From positions 1 to 23,479 of the forward strand of contig CAJPVJ010000539.1 of NCBI GenBank assembly GCA_905397405.1: 23,479 nt of DNA, in the 5' to 3' direction. The DNA comes from Oppiella nova (Eukaryota; Arthropoda; Arachnida; Sarcoptiformes; Oppiidae). The notes under the pieces were generated by a model that worked only from the letters and a program-made list of their open reading frames with translations, was not told the DNA's origin and ran no database searches. Position numbers and translations under genes: made by a program. Of the stretch, positions 1-7,633 are shown piece by piece; the first letter of the stretch is position 1, and the number at the start of each line of letters is the position of its first letter.

Positions 1-1043
1 CTCGTGCGCTTTATCAAAAGGCTGCTGCAATTGGTCTATTGGGTTTAGGCTTTGATGATGAGCATGGGGGAATCTCAGATGCAGATGCATTTCATGTGTT
101 CTTAGCCGCAGTTGAAACAGCCAAAGCTGGCTCTGGTGGCGTACATATTTCTTTGATGATTCATACCATTGGTACACCACCAATTCATCATTTTGCTCAG
201 CCACATATTCGTGACAAGGTGATGCCACAAATTATTTCAGGCGAAAAAATTTCTGCACTTGCGATTACCGAACCAAGCGGCGGTTCTGACGTTGCTGCAT
301 TACAAACCAAAGCAATCCGTGAAGGTGATTTTTATCTGGTGAGTGGTGAAAAAACCTTTATTACTTCAGGTATGCGCGCAGATTATTATACGGTAGCGGT
401 GAGAACCGATCCTGAAAATAAAGGTGCGAGTGGTATTTCGATGTTATTGGTCGATGCACACAGTGATGGCATCACTAAATCACCTTTAAAGAAAATGGGT
501 TGGTGGGCATCAGATACTGCTCATTTGCATTTTGACCAAGTGAAAGTTCCTGTAGAAAATCTTCTTGGTGAAGAAAATGCAGGCTTTAAGGTCATTATGA
601 AAAACTTCAATATGGAACGCTTTTGGTTGGCCTCTATGGCCTATGGTTATGCCTTGGTCTGTTATCAAGAGGCTTTAGAGTGGTCTAAAGCGCGGAAGAC
701 TTTTGGAAAACGCTTAGTTGATCATCAAGTGGTACGTCATAAGTTGGTTGATATGGCGACGCGTTTAACCACAACTCGGGCATTATTGGAGGATACTGCT
801 TATCGTATGGGGCAGGCTGAATTACAGGGCAGTGATTTAATTGCACAAATTTGTATGTCAAAAAATATCGCAACCCAAACCATGCAGTTCTGTGCAGATG
901 CAGCAGTGCAAACTCTAGGTGGCATGGGCTTTATGCGAGGGACTAAATCCGAACGTATTTATCGTGAGGTCAAAGTAAATATGATTGGTGGTGGTGCTGA
1001 AGAAATCATGAAAGATTTGATTAGTAAGCAGTTGGGGTTTTGA
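1..1043 (+). CDS. Acyl-CoA dehydrogenase, 5'-truncated by the window edge
   Basis: Flavin-dependent acyl-CoA dehydrogenase that introduces an alpha,beta double bond into an acyl-CoA. The reading frame is open from base 3, so the true start and roughly the first 30-45 residues lie outside the window; the TTG at 39 is not a credible start because coding similarity continues upstream of it. Visible motifs are the FAD/substrate segment ITEPSGGSDVAALQT, the middle-domain YLVSGEKTFITSG, the arginine-rich KARKTFGKRLVDHQ and the C-terminal GGMGFMRG. The classical catalytic Glu position near the C-terminus reads IGGGAEEIM (Gly), while NMERFW carries a Glu (615-617) where isovaleryl- and long-chain-type enzymes keep their base. 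It converges on the TetR gene and lies beside the atu operon, so a role in a branched or terpenoid acyl-CoA pathway is plausible. The exact substrate is unknown. Confidence 0.93.
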   Translation, partial: RALYQKAAAIGLLGLGFDDEHGGISDADAFHVFLAAVETAKAGSGGVHISLMIHTIGTPPIHHFAQPHIRDKVMPQIISGEKISALAITEPSGGSDVAALQTKAIREGDFYLVSGEKTFITSGMRADYYTVAVRTDPENKGASGISMLLVDAHSDGITKSPLKKMGWWASDTAHLHFDQVKVPVENLLGEENAGFKVIMKNFNMERFWLASMAYGYALVCYQEALEWSKARKTFGKRLVDHQVVRHKLVDMATRLTTTRALLEDTAYRMGQAELQGSDLIAQICMSKNIATQTMQFCADAAVQTLGGMGFMRGTKSERIYREVKVNMIGGGAEEIMKDLISKQLGF

Positions 1044-1091
1044 TCACTCATTTGGGAATAATAAAAACTTACAATGCTGGTTTCTGCTAAA

Positions 1092-1126
1092 AATAACCAT
1101 AGGTGCGCTAGAGGCCTAGGGTTATT
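1092..1126 (+). terminator. Hairpin between convergent genes, weak terminator candidate
   Basis: AATAACC (1092-1098) pairs with GGTTATT (1120-1126), and AGG/CCT extends the stem after a 2x2 internal loop. It lies 49 bases past the acyl-CoA dehydrogenase stop. The bases after it (GTCAATTT) are only weakly T-rich, so intrinsic termination is uncertain. The rest of the gap 1044-1180 shows no gene. Confidence 0.35.
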
Positions 1127-1180
1127 GTCAATTTAAGGAGTCTTTATCTGAAATATGAGGCTTGCGAAGATAAACTGTGC

Positions 1181-1780
1181 TCATTTCAAAGCCATTTCCA
1201 AAACGATTTCAGTCAGTTCATCTAAGCTCATTTTACCATTGGGATTATACCAAGTGACGGTCCAAGCAATCGCACCGCCCAACAAACGGCGCCAAATAAA
1301 AGCATCATGCTGAATTTTGCCGAGGTCGCGTAATTTCTCAATCACATCGAACCAGATATCCTCATAATCATTTCGCAGTTTAAGAAGTTCATCTTGCCGT
1401 TGTTTTGACAACGCAAACCATTCATAAACTAAAACAGCCATGGCTGAACCGGTATCTCCAGTAATCGAAATTAACTCAGCTTTGATCAAGTGTTTTAACT
1501 GTTGTTCAGCATCATCCGATTTTTGGATTGCATCAAGCATACGGGCATGATTGTAAATAATGGTTTCATGCATGACATTGGCAAGAATATCATCCTTGCT
1601 TTTAAAATGATGAAACAAGCTACCCGATTGAATTCCAATGAAATTTGCTAACTCACGAACTGTAGTTTTGGCATAACCTTGCTTATGAAATAAATAAGCA
1701 GCACCAAGTAATAAACGACCTTTAGGGCTGTCATCAAAACATGCGATTGGTTGGATATCATCGATTGAGTGAGCAATCAT
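1181..1780 (-). CDS. atuR: TetR/AcrR-family repressor, AtuR-like
   Basis: One-component transcriptional repressor of 199 aa, a normal TetR length. The N-terminal DNA-binding domain covers about residues 20-70; its helix-turn-helix is seen in TTVRELANFIGIQSGSLFHH (about 39-58), followed by the typical FKSKDDIL. The C-terminal two-thirds is the diverged all-helical ligand and dimer domain. It is divergent from the atuA-F operon, and the intervening gap holds an 18-bp inverted repeat at 1877-1894 that would be its operator. In Pseudomonas aeruginosa, AtuR represses atuABCDEFGH from the same position, which is the basis for the symbol. Inducer specificity cannot be read from sequence; an acyl-CoA of the terpene pathway is a reasonable guess. 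No strong Shine-Dalgarno precedes the chosen ATG. A slightly earlier ATG is in another frame and stops at once. Confidence 0.85.
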   Translation of the reverse strand: MIAHSIDDIQPIACFDDSPKGRLLLGAAYLFHKQGYAKTTVRELANFIGIQSGSLFHHFKSKDDILANVMHETIIYNHARMLDAIQKSDDAEQQLKHLIKAELISITGDTGSAMAVLVYEWFALSKQRQDELLKLRNDYEDIWFDVIEKLRDLGKIQHDAFIWRRLLGGAIAWTVTWYNPNGKMSLDELTEIVLEMALK

Positions 1781-1876
1781 CGGATCATTTTTTCCATAAA
1801 GTTAAGCAAATTATTCATTGTTTAAAACGTGTTTTAGCACATTTGCCAATTCAGGATAACATTTTGCCCTTTACAA

Positions 1877-1894
1877 ACCAAGCGCTTGCTTGGT
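1877..1894. promoter_or_regulatory. Inverted repeat, probable AtuR operator
   Basis: The arms ACCAAGC and GCTTGGT are perfect 7-bp inverted repeats around GCTT, and CAAGCGCTTG within the site is itself a palindrome. It is the only strong dyad in the 166-bp region between the atuR and atuA starts. Dyads of this size are normal for TetR-family regulators of acyl-CoA metabolism. It overlaps a weak promoter-like pair (TTTACA at 1870-1875, TAGATT at 1894-1899, 18-bp spacing), so binding would block transcription of atuA and might also autoregulate atuR. Binding by this protein is inferred. Confidence 0.72.
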
Positions 1895-1946
1895 AGATTG
1901 GCGTATAAATTTTATTCAGAACAATGAAAACAAGATAGGTGTGAAA

Positions 1947-3737
1947 ATGGAAGATCAACGTATTGTGAAAATTGGATGTGCTTCAGGTTTCTGGGGGGAC
2001 ACCAATACCGCAGCATTTCAGTTGGTACATTTGTCTGACATCAATTATTTGGTTTTTGATTACCTTTCAGAAATCACCATGTCTATCATGGCAAAAGCGA
2101 TGATGACCAATCCAGAACATGGTTATGCTTTGGATTTTGTCAGTCGGGTGATGACACCGCTGCTTAAAAAAATCAGTGATAAAAAAATAAAAGTGATTAG
2201 CAATGCTGGTGGTGTTAATCCATTGGCATGTCGTGATGCCTTGCAGAAAGTGCTTGAAGCACAAGGATTGGATTTAAAAATTGCAGTGGTATTGGGGGAT
2301 GACCTAATGCCACAACAAGCCGAATTAAACACACAAAATATTAAAGAGATGTTTAGTGGCGAAGATTTGCCTAGCCAATTAGCCAGTTGTAACGCATATC
2401 TAGGAGCTGTTCCAATTCGAGACGCACTTGATCAAGGTGCAGATATTGTCATCACTGGGCGAGTGGTGGATTCAGCTGTGGTGCTTGCACCTTTGTTGCA
2501 TGAATATCAATGGTCCTTAGAGGATTATGACAAGCTGTCCCAAGGTTCTTTAGCAGGGCATATCATTGAGTGTGGTGCACAATGTACAGGTGGCAATTTC
2601 ACGGATTGGCGCTTAGTACAAGGCTTTGACAATATGGGGTTTCCAATTGTTGAAGTGAAAGCAGATGCATCATTTATCGTGACTAAACCAAAAGGAACTG
2701 GTGGACTGGTTTCGGTTGCAACTGTTGCTGAACAAGTTGTCTATGAAATTGGTAATCCACAAGCGTATTTATTGCCCGATGTTACTGCAGATTTTAGCAA
2801 AGTGAAATTAGAACAGGTGGGTGAAGATCGAGTTTTAGTGATTGGCGCAAAAGGTAGAGCACCGACACAACAATATAAAGTCAGTGCAACCTATCCCGAT
2901 GGTTATCGTGTTTTGGTGAGTTTCCTGATAGCAGGACGCGAAGCCCCTGAAAAAGCCCAAGTAATTGCAGATGCAATATTAACTAAGTGTGAGCGTGTTT
3001 TAGCATTACGTTCAGTCCCGCCATTCTTAGAAAAATCAGTTGAAATATTGGGTATTGAAAGTACCTATGGTGCAAATGCACAGCCAATCAATAGCCGTGA
3101 AGTGGTTGTCAAAATTGCTGTAAAGCACATGTTTAAAGAAGCATGTATGTTCTTTGCTTCTGAAATTGCCCAAGCATCTACCGGAATGGCACCTGCATTG
3201 GCTGGAATTGTTGGGGGGCGTCCCAAAGCTTCTCCTGTGATTAAGTTGTTCTCGTTTTTAGTGGATAAATCAAAACTAAGTGTTGCGATCGACATCAATG
3301 GTCAGCGTCAAAATATACAGATTCCATCAGGTTGCTCAGATCAATCTTTTGATGTTGTTGCAGTGGGTGAGGTTGCTCAATTTACGGGTCAGGAGATTGA
3401 AGTTCCTTTAGTTGAAATTGCCCATGCTCGGAGTGGCGATAAAGGCAATCATAGCAATATTGGAGTGATCGCACGTCAGCCTGAATATCTACCCTGGATT
3501 CGCGCCAATTTGACTGAGGAAAAGGTCAAAGAATATATGCAGCATGTTTTAGACCCTGAAAAGTCTAAAGTGATTCGTTATGAAATCACAGGGTTTAATG
3601 CCTTAAATTTTATGCTGGAAAATGCCTTAGGTGGTGGAGGAATTGCCAGTTTACGTATTGATCCACAAGGTAAAGCTTTTGCTCAGCAGCTTTTAGATAT
3701 GCCAGTCAAAATCCCAGCGAGTTTAAAGTCCTTCTAA
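1947..3737 (+). CDS. atuA: Acyclic terpene utilisation protein AtuA (DUF1446)
   Basis: AtuA-family protein of 596 aa from the ATG at 1947. A longer frame opens at a TTG at 1890, but that codon lies inside the operator dyad, so 1947 is chosen. The N-terminal part (IGCASGFWGDT at the start, then about residues 6-450) is the AtuA/DUF1446 domain. The last ~110 residues (about 485-590) form the AtuA-like C-terminal domain with the signature HARSGDKGNHSNIGVIAR and a glycine run GGGGIASLRID. The family is required for growth on citronellol/geraniol in Pseudomonas. AtuA has been suggested to help cleave 3-hydroxy-3-isohexenylglutaryl-CoA to acetate plus a shorter acyl chain, but its chemistry is not firmly established. 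It is the first gene of the operon, and its presence separates this cluster from the leucine/liu type. Confidence 0.9.
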   Translation: MEDQRIVKIGCASGFWGDTNTAAFQLVHLSDINYLVFDYLSEITMSIMAKAMMTNPEHGYALDFVSRVMTPLLKKISDKKIKVISNAGGVNPLACRDALQKVLEAQGLDLKIAVVLGDDLMPQQAELNTQNIKEMFSGEDLPSQLASCNAYLGAVPIRDALDQGADIVITGRVVDSAVVLAPLLHEYQWSLEDYDKLSQGSLAGHIIECGAQCTGGNFTDWRLVQGFDNMGFPIVEVKADASFIVTKPKGTGGLVSVATVAEQVVYEIGNPQAYLLPDVTADFSKVKLEQVGEDRVLVIGAKGRAPTQQYKVSATYPDGYRVLVSFLIAGREAPEKAQVIADAILTKCERVLALRSVPPFLEKSVEILGIESTYGANAQPINSREVVVKIAVKHMFKEACMFFASEIAQASTGMAPALAGIVGGRPKASPVIKLFSFLVDKSKLSVAIDINGQRQNIQIPSGCSDQSFDVVAVGEVAQFTGQEIEVPLVEIAHARSGDKGNHSNIGVIARQPEYLPWIRANLTEEKVKEYMQHVLDPEKSKVIRYEITGFNALNFMLENALGGGGIASLRIDPQGKAFAQQLLDMPVKIPASLKSF

Positions 3738-3765
3738 TCCTTGTTTATGAACGTGGGGTGAATTC

Positions 3766-3784
3766 CTCGCTTTTTAAAAGGGAG
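3766..3784 (+). repeat. Intercistronic hairpin atuA-atuB
   Basis: CTCGCTTTT and AAAAGGGAG pair around one T with a single G-G mismatch. The hairpin lies within a longer stretch running from AATCC (3736) to GGATTT (about 3793-3799). It lacks a trailing T-run and sits inside an operon, so it is more likely an RNA-stability or repeat element than a terminator. It resembles the palindromic stretch in the atuC-atuD gap. Confidence 0.45.
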
Positions 3785-3833
3785 CTTGGAGCGGGATTTA
3801 AGCAAGTTAAAAGACAACAATTTGGATATAAAA

Positions 3834-4745
3834 ATGCATTATCACTCAATATTTAGATCGGATGCTTTTCAGGACCAAGTCATCATTGTGACCGGTGGTG
3901 GTTCGGGTATAGGACGCTGTACTGCTCATGAACTGGCTGCTTTAGGGGCTCAAGTGGTGATTACAGGGCGAAAAATTGAAAAGCTGGAAAATGTCAGCAA
4001 AGAAATCATCGAAGATGGTGGCAAAGTTCATTTTATCGTTTGTGATAATCGCGAAGAACACAACGTGAAAGAGATGATTGCTGAAGTGATTGAAAAATTT
4101 GGCAGACTTGATGGGCTTGTTAATAACGCTGGCGGTCAGTTTCCCTCAAATTTAGAAGGCATTTCTGCCAACGGTTTTGATGCTGTGGTACGCAACAATC
4201 TGCATTCAACTTTCTACTTAATGAAAGAAGCCTATAACCAGTGGATGGCAAAACATGGTGGCAGTATTGTCAATATGGCAGCCGATATGTGGGGTGGCAT
4301 GCCGGGGATGGGACACTCTGGTGCAGCCCGTGCTGGGGTAGATAATTTAACCAAAACAGCAGCGGTGGAATGGGGACGTTCTGGGGTACGTGTTAACTGT
4401 GTTGCACCTGGTTGGGTTGTTTCTTCAGGAATGGATAATTATACCGGTGATTTTGCCAAATTTATTATTCCAAGTTTGGCTGGGAATGTACCACTGAAAC
4501 GAATGGGCACCGAATCTGAAATTTCTTCTGCTATTTGTTATTTACTTTCAGAAGCAGCAGGTTTTATTTCTGGCATGACGATTCGTATTGATGGCGCTGC
4601 ATCCTTAGGCACTCGAATGTATCCATTGGCAGATGCTTCGAATAGCGAGTCGTTTAATGGCTTCCATCGTGCCTTTATTCCAGATGTATTAAAACAACAA
4701 TTGAGTGATCAAACCAATAACCAACAGACAGGAGAAAATTCATGA
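3834..4745 (+). CDS. atuB: Short-chain dehydrogenase/reductase AtuB
   Basis: NAD(P)-dependent SDR-family oxidoreductase, 303 aa from the ATG at 3834; a TTG at 3786 would add 16 residues of no evident family similarity and lies in a hairpin-rich gap. The Rossmann nucleotide motif TGGGSGIGR is at about 20-28, and NNAGG (97-101) is the structural SDR motif. The catalytic region is unusual. Where YxxxK is expected the sequence is HSGAARAGVDNLT, placing Ser162 at the Tyr position and Arg166 at the Lys position, and the usual catalytic Ser region reads NMAADMW. The layout, including VEWGRSGVRVNCVAPG, recalls peroxisomal 2,4-dienoyl-CoA reductases, which also lack the standard Tyr. Its step in terpene catabolism is not established. 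It overlaps the atuC start by 4 bases. Confidence 0.88.
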   Translation: MHYHSIFRSDAFQDQVIIVTGGGSGIGRCTAHELAALGAQVVITGRKIEKLENVSKEIIEDGGKVHFIVCDNREEHNVKEMIAEVIEKFGRLDGLVNNAGGQFPSNLEGISANGFDAVVRNNLHSTFYLMKEAYNQWMAKHGGSIVNMAADMWGGMPGMGHSGAARAGVDNLTKTAAVEWGRSGVRVNCVAPGWVVSSGMDNYTGDFAKFIIPSLAGNVPLKRMGTESEISSAICYLLSEAAGFISGMTIRIDGAASLGTRMYPLADASNSESFNGFHRAFIPDVLKQQLSDQTNNQQTGENS

Positions 4746-6355
4746 CTGTTCTCCAATCCGAAATTGCAGTTGGTAGTGAGCAATTTGAACAGAACAAGCA
4801 GGCATTACTTGCTCAAATTGCCGAAGTGCGTGCAGTACAAAATAAGAATATTGAAAAATCTTATGCAGCCAAACCCAAATTTGACAAGAAAGGTAAAATT
4901 TTACCGCATGAACGTGTCCGTTTAGCTCTTGATGCTGATTCACCATTTGTAGAACTGTGTGGCTTGGTGGGTTATGCCATGCATGATGATAAAGATGGTT
5001 CAGATGCAGGTGGTGGGATTATTTCAGGGATCGGTTTTGTCAGCGGTGTTCGTTGTCTGATTTCAGCAAGTAACAGTGCAATCAAAGGCGGAACAATGTC
5101 ACCGATGGGGGTACAAAAAACCTTACGTTTGCAGGCGATTGCTTTTGAACAAAAATTACCGATGCTGACTCTCACTGAAAGTGGGGGTGCCAACTTAAAT
5201 TACGCTGCTGAAGTGTTTACTTATGGTGGAATGACCTTTGCCAATCAGGCACGGCTGTCTGCCGCAGGTTTACCCCAAGTCTCCGTGGTACATGGCAATG
5301 CAACAGCGGGTGGAGCGTATCAACCGGGTTTATCTGATTATGTGATTGCAGTTCGTAAGCAAACTGAGATGTTACTCGCAGGGCCACCTTTACTTTTGGC
5401 GGCAACCGGAGAAGTGGCAACAGCAGAGGAACTCGGTGGTGCAGAGATGCATGCACAGGTTGCTGGAACAGCAGAATTTTTAGCCGAGAATGATGCCGAT
5501 GGAATTCGTATTGCTCGTGAGGTTTTTGAGCATCTTAACTGGAAAGAGCAAACTCAAAAGTTAAACTTAAGCTATAAAGAGCCACGTTATCCTGCCGAGG
5601 AGCTCTTAGGGATCATTCCTGCAAGTCCGAAGCAGCCTTTTGACATGAAAGATGTGATTGCACGAATTGTTGATGACTCTGAATTCTTTGAAGTAAAACA
5701 AGAATATGATGCATTGACCGTGTGTGGCTGGGCAAAAATTGGTGGATTACATATCGGAATTATCACCAACAATGGACCGATTACCCCACAAGGCGCCACC
5801 AAAGCTGCACAGTTCATTCACCTCTGTGAACAGACCAAACGTCCATTACTGTTTTTACATAACACCACAGGCTTTATGGTCGGAACTGATGCTGAACAGA
5901 ACGGCATTATTAAGCATGGTTCGAAATTGATTCAGGCCGTTGCCAATACCACTGTACCGAAAATTTCTATCGTTGTGGCAGGTTCCTATGGCGCGGGCAA
6001 TTACGCGATGTGTGGACGTCCATTATCACCGCAATTTATTTTTGCATGGCCAAACTCGCATGTAGCGGTGATGGGTTCAGCTCAGGCTGGCAAGGTATTA
6101 CGTATCGTAGCGGAAGGAAAGCAAAAAGCTTCAGGGATGGAGCCTAACGAGCAGATGCTAGATTTCTTAGAGCAAAGTACAGCAGCAAAATTAGAACAGC
6201 AGTCAACCGCCTTATTTAATACGGCCATGTTGCATGATGATGGAATTATCGACCCGCGTGATACACGCAAAGTCCTGATCTTCTTATTAGAAACAATTTA
6301 TGAAGCAGAACATCGCAAACTAAATCCAATACGATTTGGTGTATCGAGGCTTTAA
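4742..6355 (+). CDS. atuC: Geranyl-CoA carboxylase, carboxyltransferase (beta) subunit
   Basis: Carboxyltransferase subunit that moves CO2 from carboxybiotin to the gamma-carbon of cis-geranyl-CoA, 537 aa, the usual length for geranyl- and methylcrotonyl-CoA carboxylase beta chains. Motifs are ESGGANL (146-152), the N-domain oxyanion/CoA loop NATAGGAY (186-193) and the C-domain SYGAGNYAMCGRPLSP. Against methylcrotonyl-CoA carboxylase, the segment YGGMTFANQA (161-170) puts Gly162 where that enzyme has the Phe of HFGRIF. A Phe-to-Gly change at the acyl pocket is the known hallmark of geranyl-CoA specificity. An AGGAGAA Shine-Dalgarno lies 5 bases before the ATG, inside the end of atuB, and ATGA overlap suggests translational coupling. 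The partner alpha subunit is AtuF, three genes on. Confidence 0.93.
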   Translation: MTVLQSEIAVGSEQFEQNKQALLAQIAEVRAVQNKNIEKSYAAKPKFDKKGKILPHERVRLALDADSPFVELCGLVGYAMHDDKDGSDAGGGIISGIGFVSGVRCLISASNSAIKGGTMSPMGVQKTLRLQAIAFEQKLPMLTLTESGGANLNYAAEVFTYGGMTFANQARLSAAGLPQVSVVHGNATAGGAYQPGLSDYVIAVRKQTEMLLAGPPLLLAATGEVATAEELGGAEMHAQVAGTAEFLAENDADGIRIAREVFEHLNWKEQTQKLNLSYKEPRYPAEELLGIIPASPKQPFDMKDVIARIVDDSEFFEVKQEYDALTVCGWAKIGGLHIGIITNNGPITPQGATKAAQFIHLCEQTKRPLLFLHNTTGFMVGTDAEQNGIIKHGSKLIQAVANTTVPKISIVVAGSYGAGNYAMCGRPLSPQFIFAWPNSHVAVMGSAQAGKVLRIVAEGKQKASGMEPNEQMLDFLEQSTAAKLEQQSTALFNTAMLHDDGIIDPRDTRKVLIFLLETIYEAEHRKLNPIRFGVSRL

Positions 6356-6357
6356 AA

Positions 6358-6450
6358 ATCCTCGCCCTTTGCAAAGCTCATCATTCCTCATCTTTTAAAA
6401 GTGGGGTGTTCTCCGCTTTATTAAAGCGAGTTAAAGAAGATTAAATTTAA
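6358..6450 (+). repeat. Palindrome-rich element in atuC-atuD gap
   Basis: Three short dyads follow each other: CTTTGCAAAG (6367-6376), CTTTTAAAAG (6392-6401) and CGCTTTA-T-TAAAGCG (6414-6428). The stretch opens with AAATCC and closes with GATTAAATTT, so it looks like a degraded composite palindrome of the C-run/CTTTTAAAAG/G-run kind often found between Acinetobacter genes. The atuA-atuB gap has a related piece. It may fold in the operon mRNA and uncouple the expression of atuC and atuD. Family membership is inferred, not searched. Confidence 0.5.
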
Positions 6451-6461
6451 GGAAAAAAACA

Positions 6462-7619
6462 ATGAAATTTACAACAGAGCATGAAGCACTACGCCGTACT
6501 ACACGTCAGTTTGTTGAGACTGAACTCAATCCTTATATTCCGACATGGGAAGCTGAAGGGCGATTTCCTATTCATGATGTGTTTAAAAAACTGTCGGATT
6601 TAGGTTTGCTGGGGATTTGTAAGCCTGAAGAAAATGGCGGATTAGGTTTAGATTATTCTTATAACCTTGTGGTTGCAGAAGAATTAGGGCGAGCCGCCTG
6701 TGGTGGCGTACCTTTGGCGATTGGTGTGCAAACGGATATGGCAACGCCTGCTTTGGCTCGCTTTGGTAGTCAAGAATTACGGGATGAATTTTTAACACCT
6801 GCAATTGCGGGTGAATATGTCGCTTCGATTGCTGTATCGGAAGTACATGCAGGTTCAGACGTCGCAGCCATCAAAACCACCGCAAAAAAACAGGGTGATG
6901 ATTATGTGATTAATGGCAGCAAAATGTGGATTACCAACTCCCTACAAGCTGACTTTTTTTGCTTATTGGCCAATACCTCTGATGATAAACCGCATGTCAA
7001 TAAGTCCATGATTATTGTTCCTGCAAAATCTACAGGTATCTCCTTCTCTGAACCGCTTAATAAACTGGGAATGCGTTCAACCACAACAGCAGAAGTCTAT
7101 TTTGACAATGTTCGTGTACCACAACGCTACTTGGTGGGTGCAGAAGGTATGGGCTTTATGATGCAAATGATGCAGTTCCAAGAAGAACGAATGTGGGCGG
7201 CTGCCAATGCAATTGGTGGTTTGGAAAATGTGATTCAACAAACCATTCAATATACCAAAGAACGAAGCACCTTTGGACAACCGCTGATTAACAACCAATA
7301 TGTACATTTTCGTTTTGCGGAGTTGATGACTGAAGTAGAAGCTTTACGTGCCTTAACCTATCGTGCCTGTGAAATCCACATTGACGGTGGGAATGCAACA
7401 GAAATTGCCTCTATGGCAAAACTTAAAGCAGGTCGTTTGACGCGAGAAGTTGCAGACAGTTGCTTACAGTTCTGGGGTGGAAATGGTTTTATGTGGGATA
7501 ACCCCGCTTCTCAGCTGTATCGTGATGGCCGTTTAGGTTCGATTGGTGGCGGTGCAGATGAAATTATGCTTGGAATTATTTGTAAGTTGATGGACATCCT
7601 TCCATCTAAACGTAAATAA
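6462..7619 (+). CDS. atuD: Acyl-CoA dehydrogenase, citronellyl-CoA dehydrogenase-like
   Basis: FAD acyl-CoA dehydrogenase of 385 aa, full length, expected to turn citronellyl-CoA into geranyl-CoA. Motifs are IAVSEVHAGSDVAAIKT (about 123-139), DDYVINGSKMWITNS (146-160), KERSTFGQPL and the C-terminal FWGGNGFMWDNPASQLYRDGR. The classical base position reads IGGGADEIM with Gly instead of Glu. The Glu of QEERMW (Glu242, before Arg243) matches the helix-G base of isovaleryl- and long-chain acyl-CoA dehydrogenases, as expected for a branched substrate. The start is the ATG preceded by TAAGGAAAAAAACA. It is separated from atuC by the 106-bp palindromic gap and followed 14 bases later by atuE. The function comes from position and family; isovaleryl-type activity is the main alternative. 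Confidence 0.9.
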   Translation: MKFTTEHEALRRTTRQFVETELNPYIPTWEAEGRFPIHDVFKKLSDLGLLGICKPEENGGLGLDYSYNLVVAEELGRAACGGVPLAIGVQTDMATPALARFGSQELRDEFLTPAIAGEYVASIAVSEVHAGSDVAAIKTTAKKQGDDYVINGSKMWITNSLQADFFCLLANTSDDKPHVNKSMIIVPAKSTGISFSEPLNKLGMRSTTTAEVYFDNVRVPQRYLVGAEGMGFMMQMMQFQEERMWAAANAIGGLENVIQQTIQYTKERSTFGQPLINNQYVHFRFAELMTEVEALRALTYRACEIHIDGGNATEIASMAKLKAGRLTREVADSCLQFWGGNGFMWDNPASQLYRDGRLGSIGGGADEIMLGIICKLMDILPSKRK

Positions 7620-7633
7620 CAAGGAGAATAAAT

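Noticed and set aside
1890-1946. Longer N-terminus for AtuA starting at TTG 1890
   Set aside because: The start codon lies in the operator dyad, and the added 19 residues show no conserved feature; the family N-terminus begins after the ATG at 1947.
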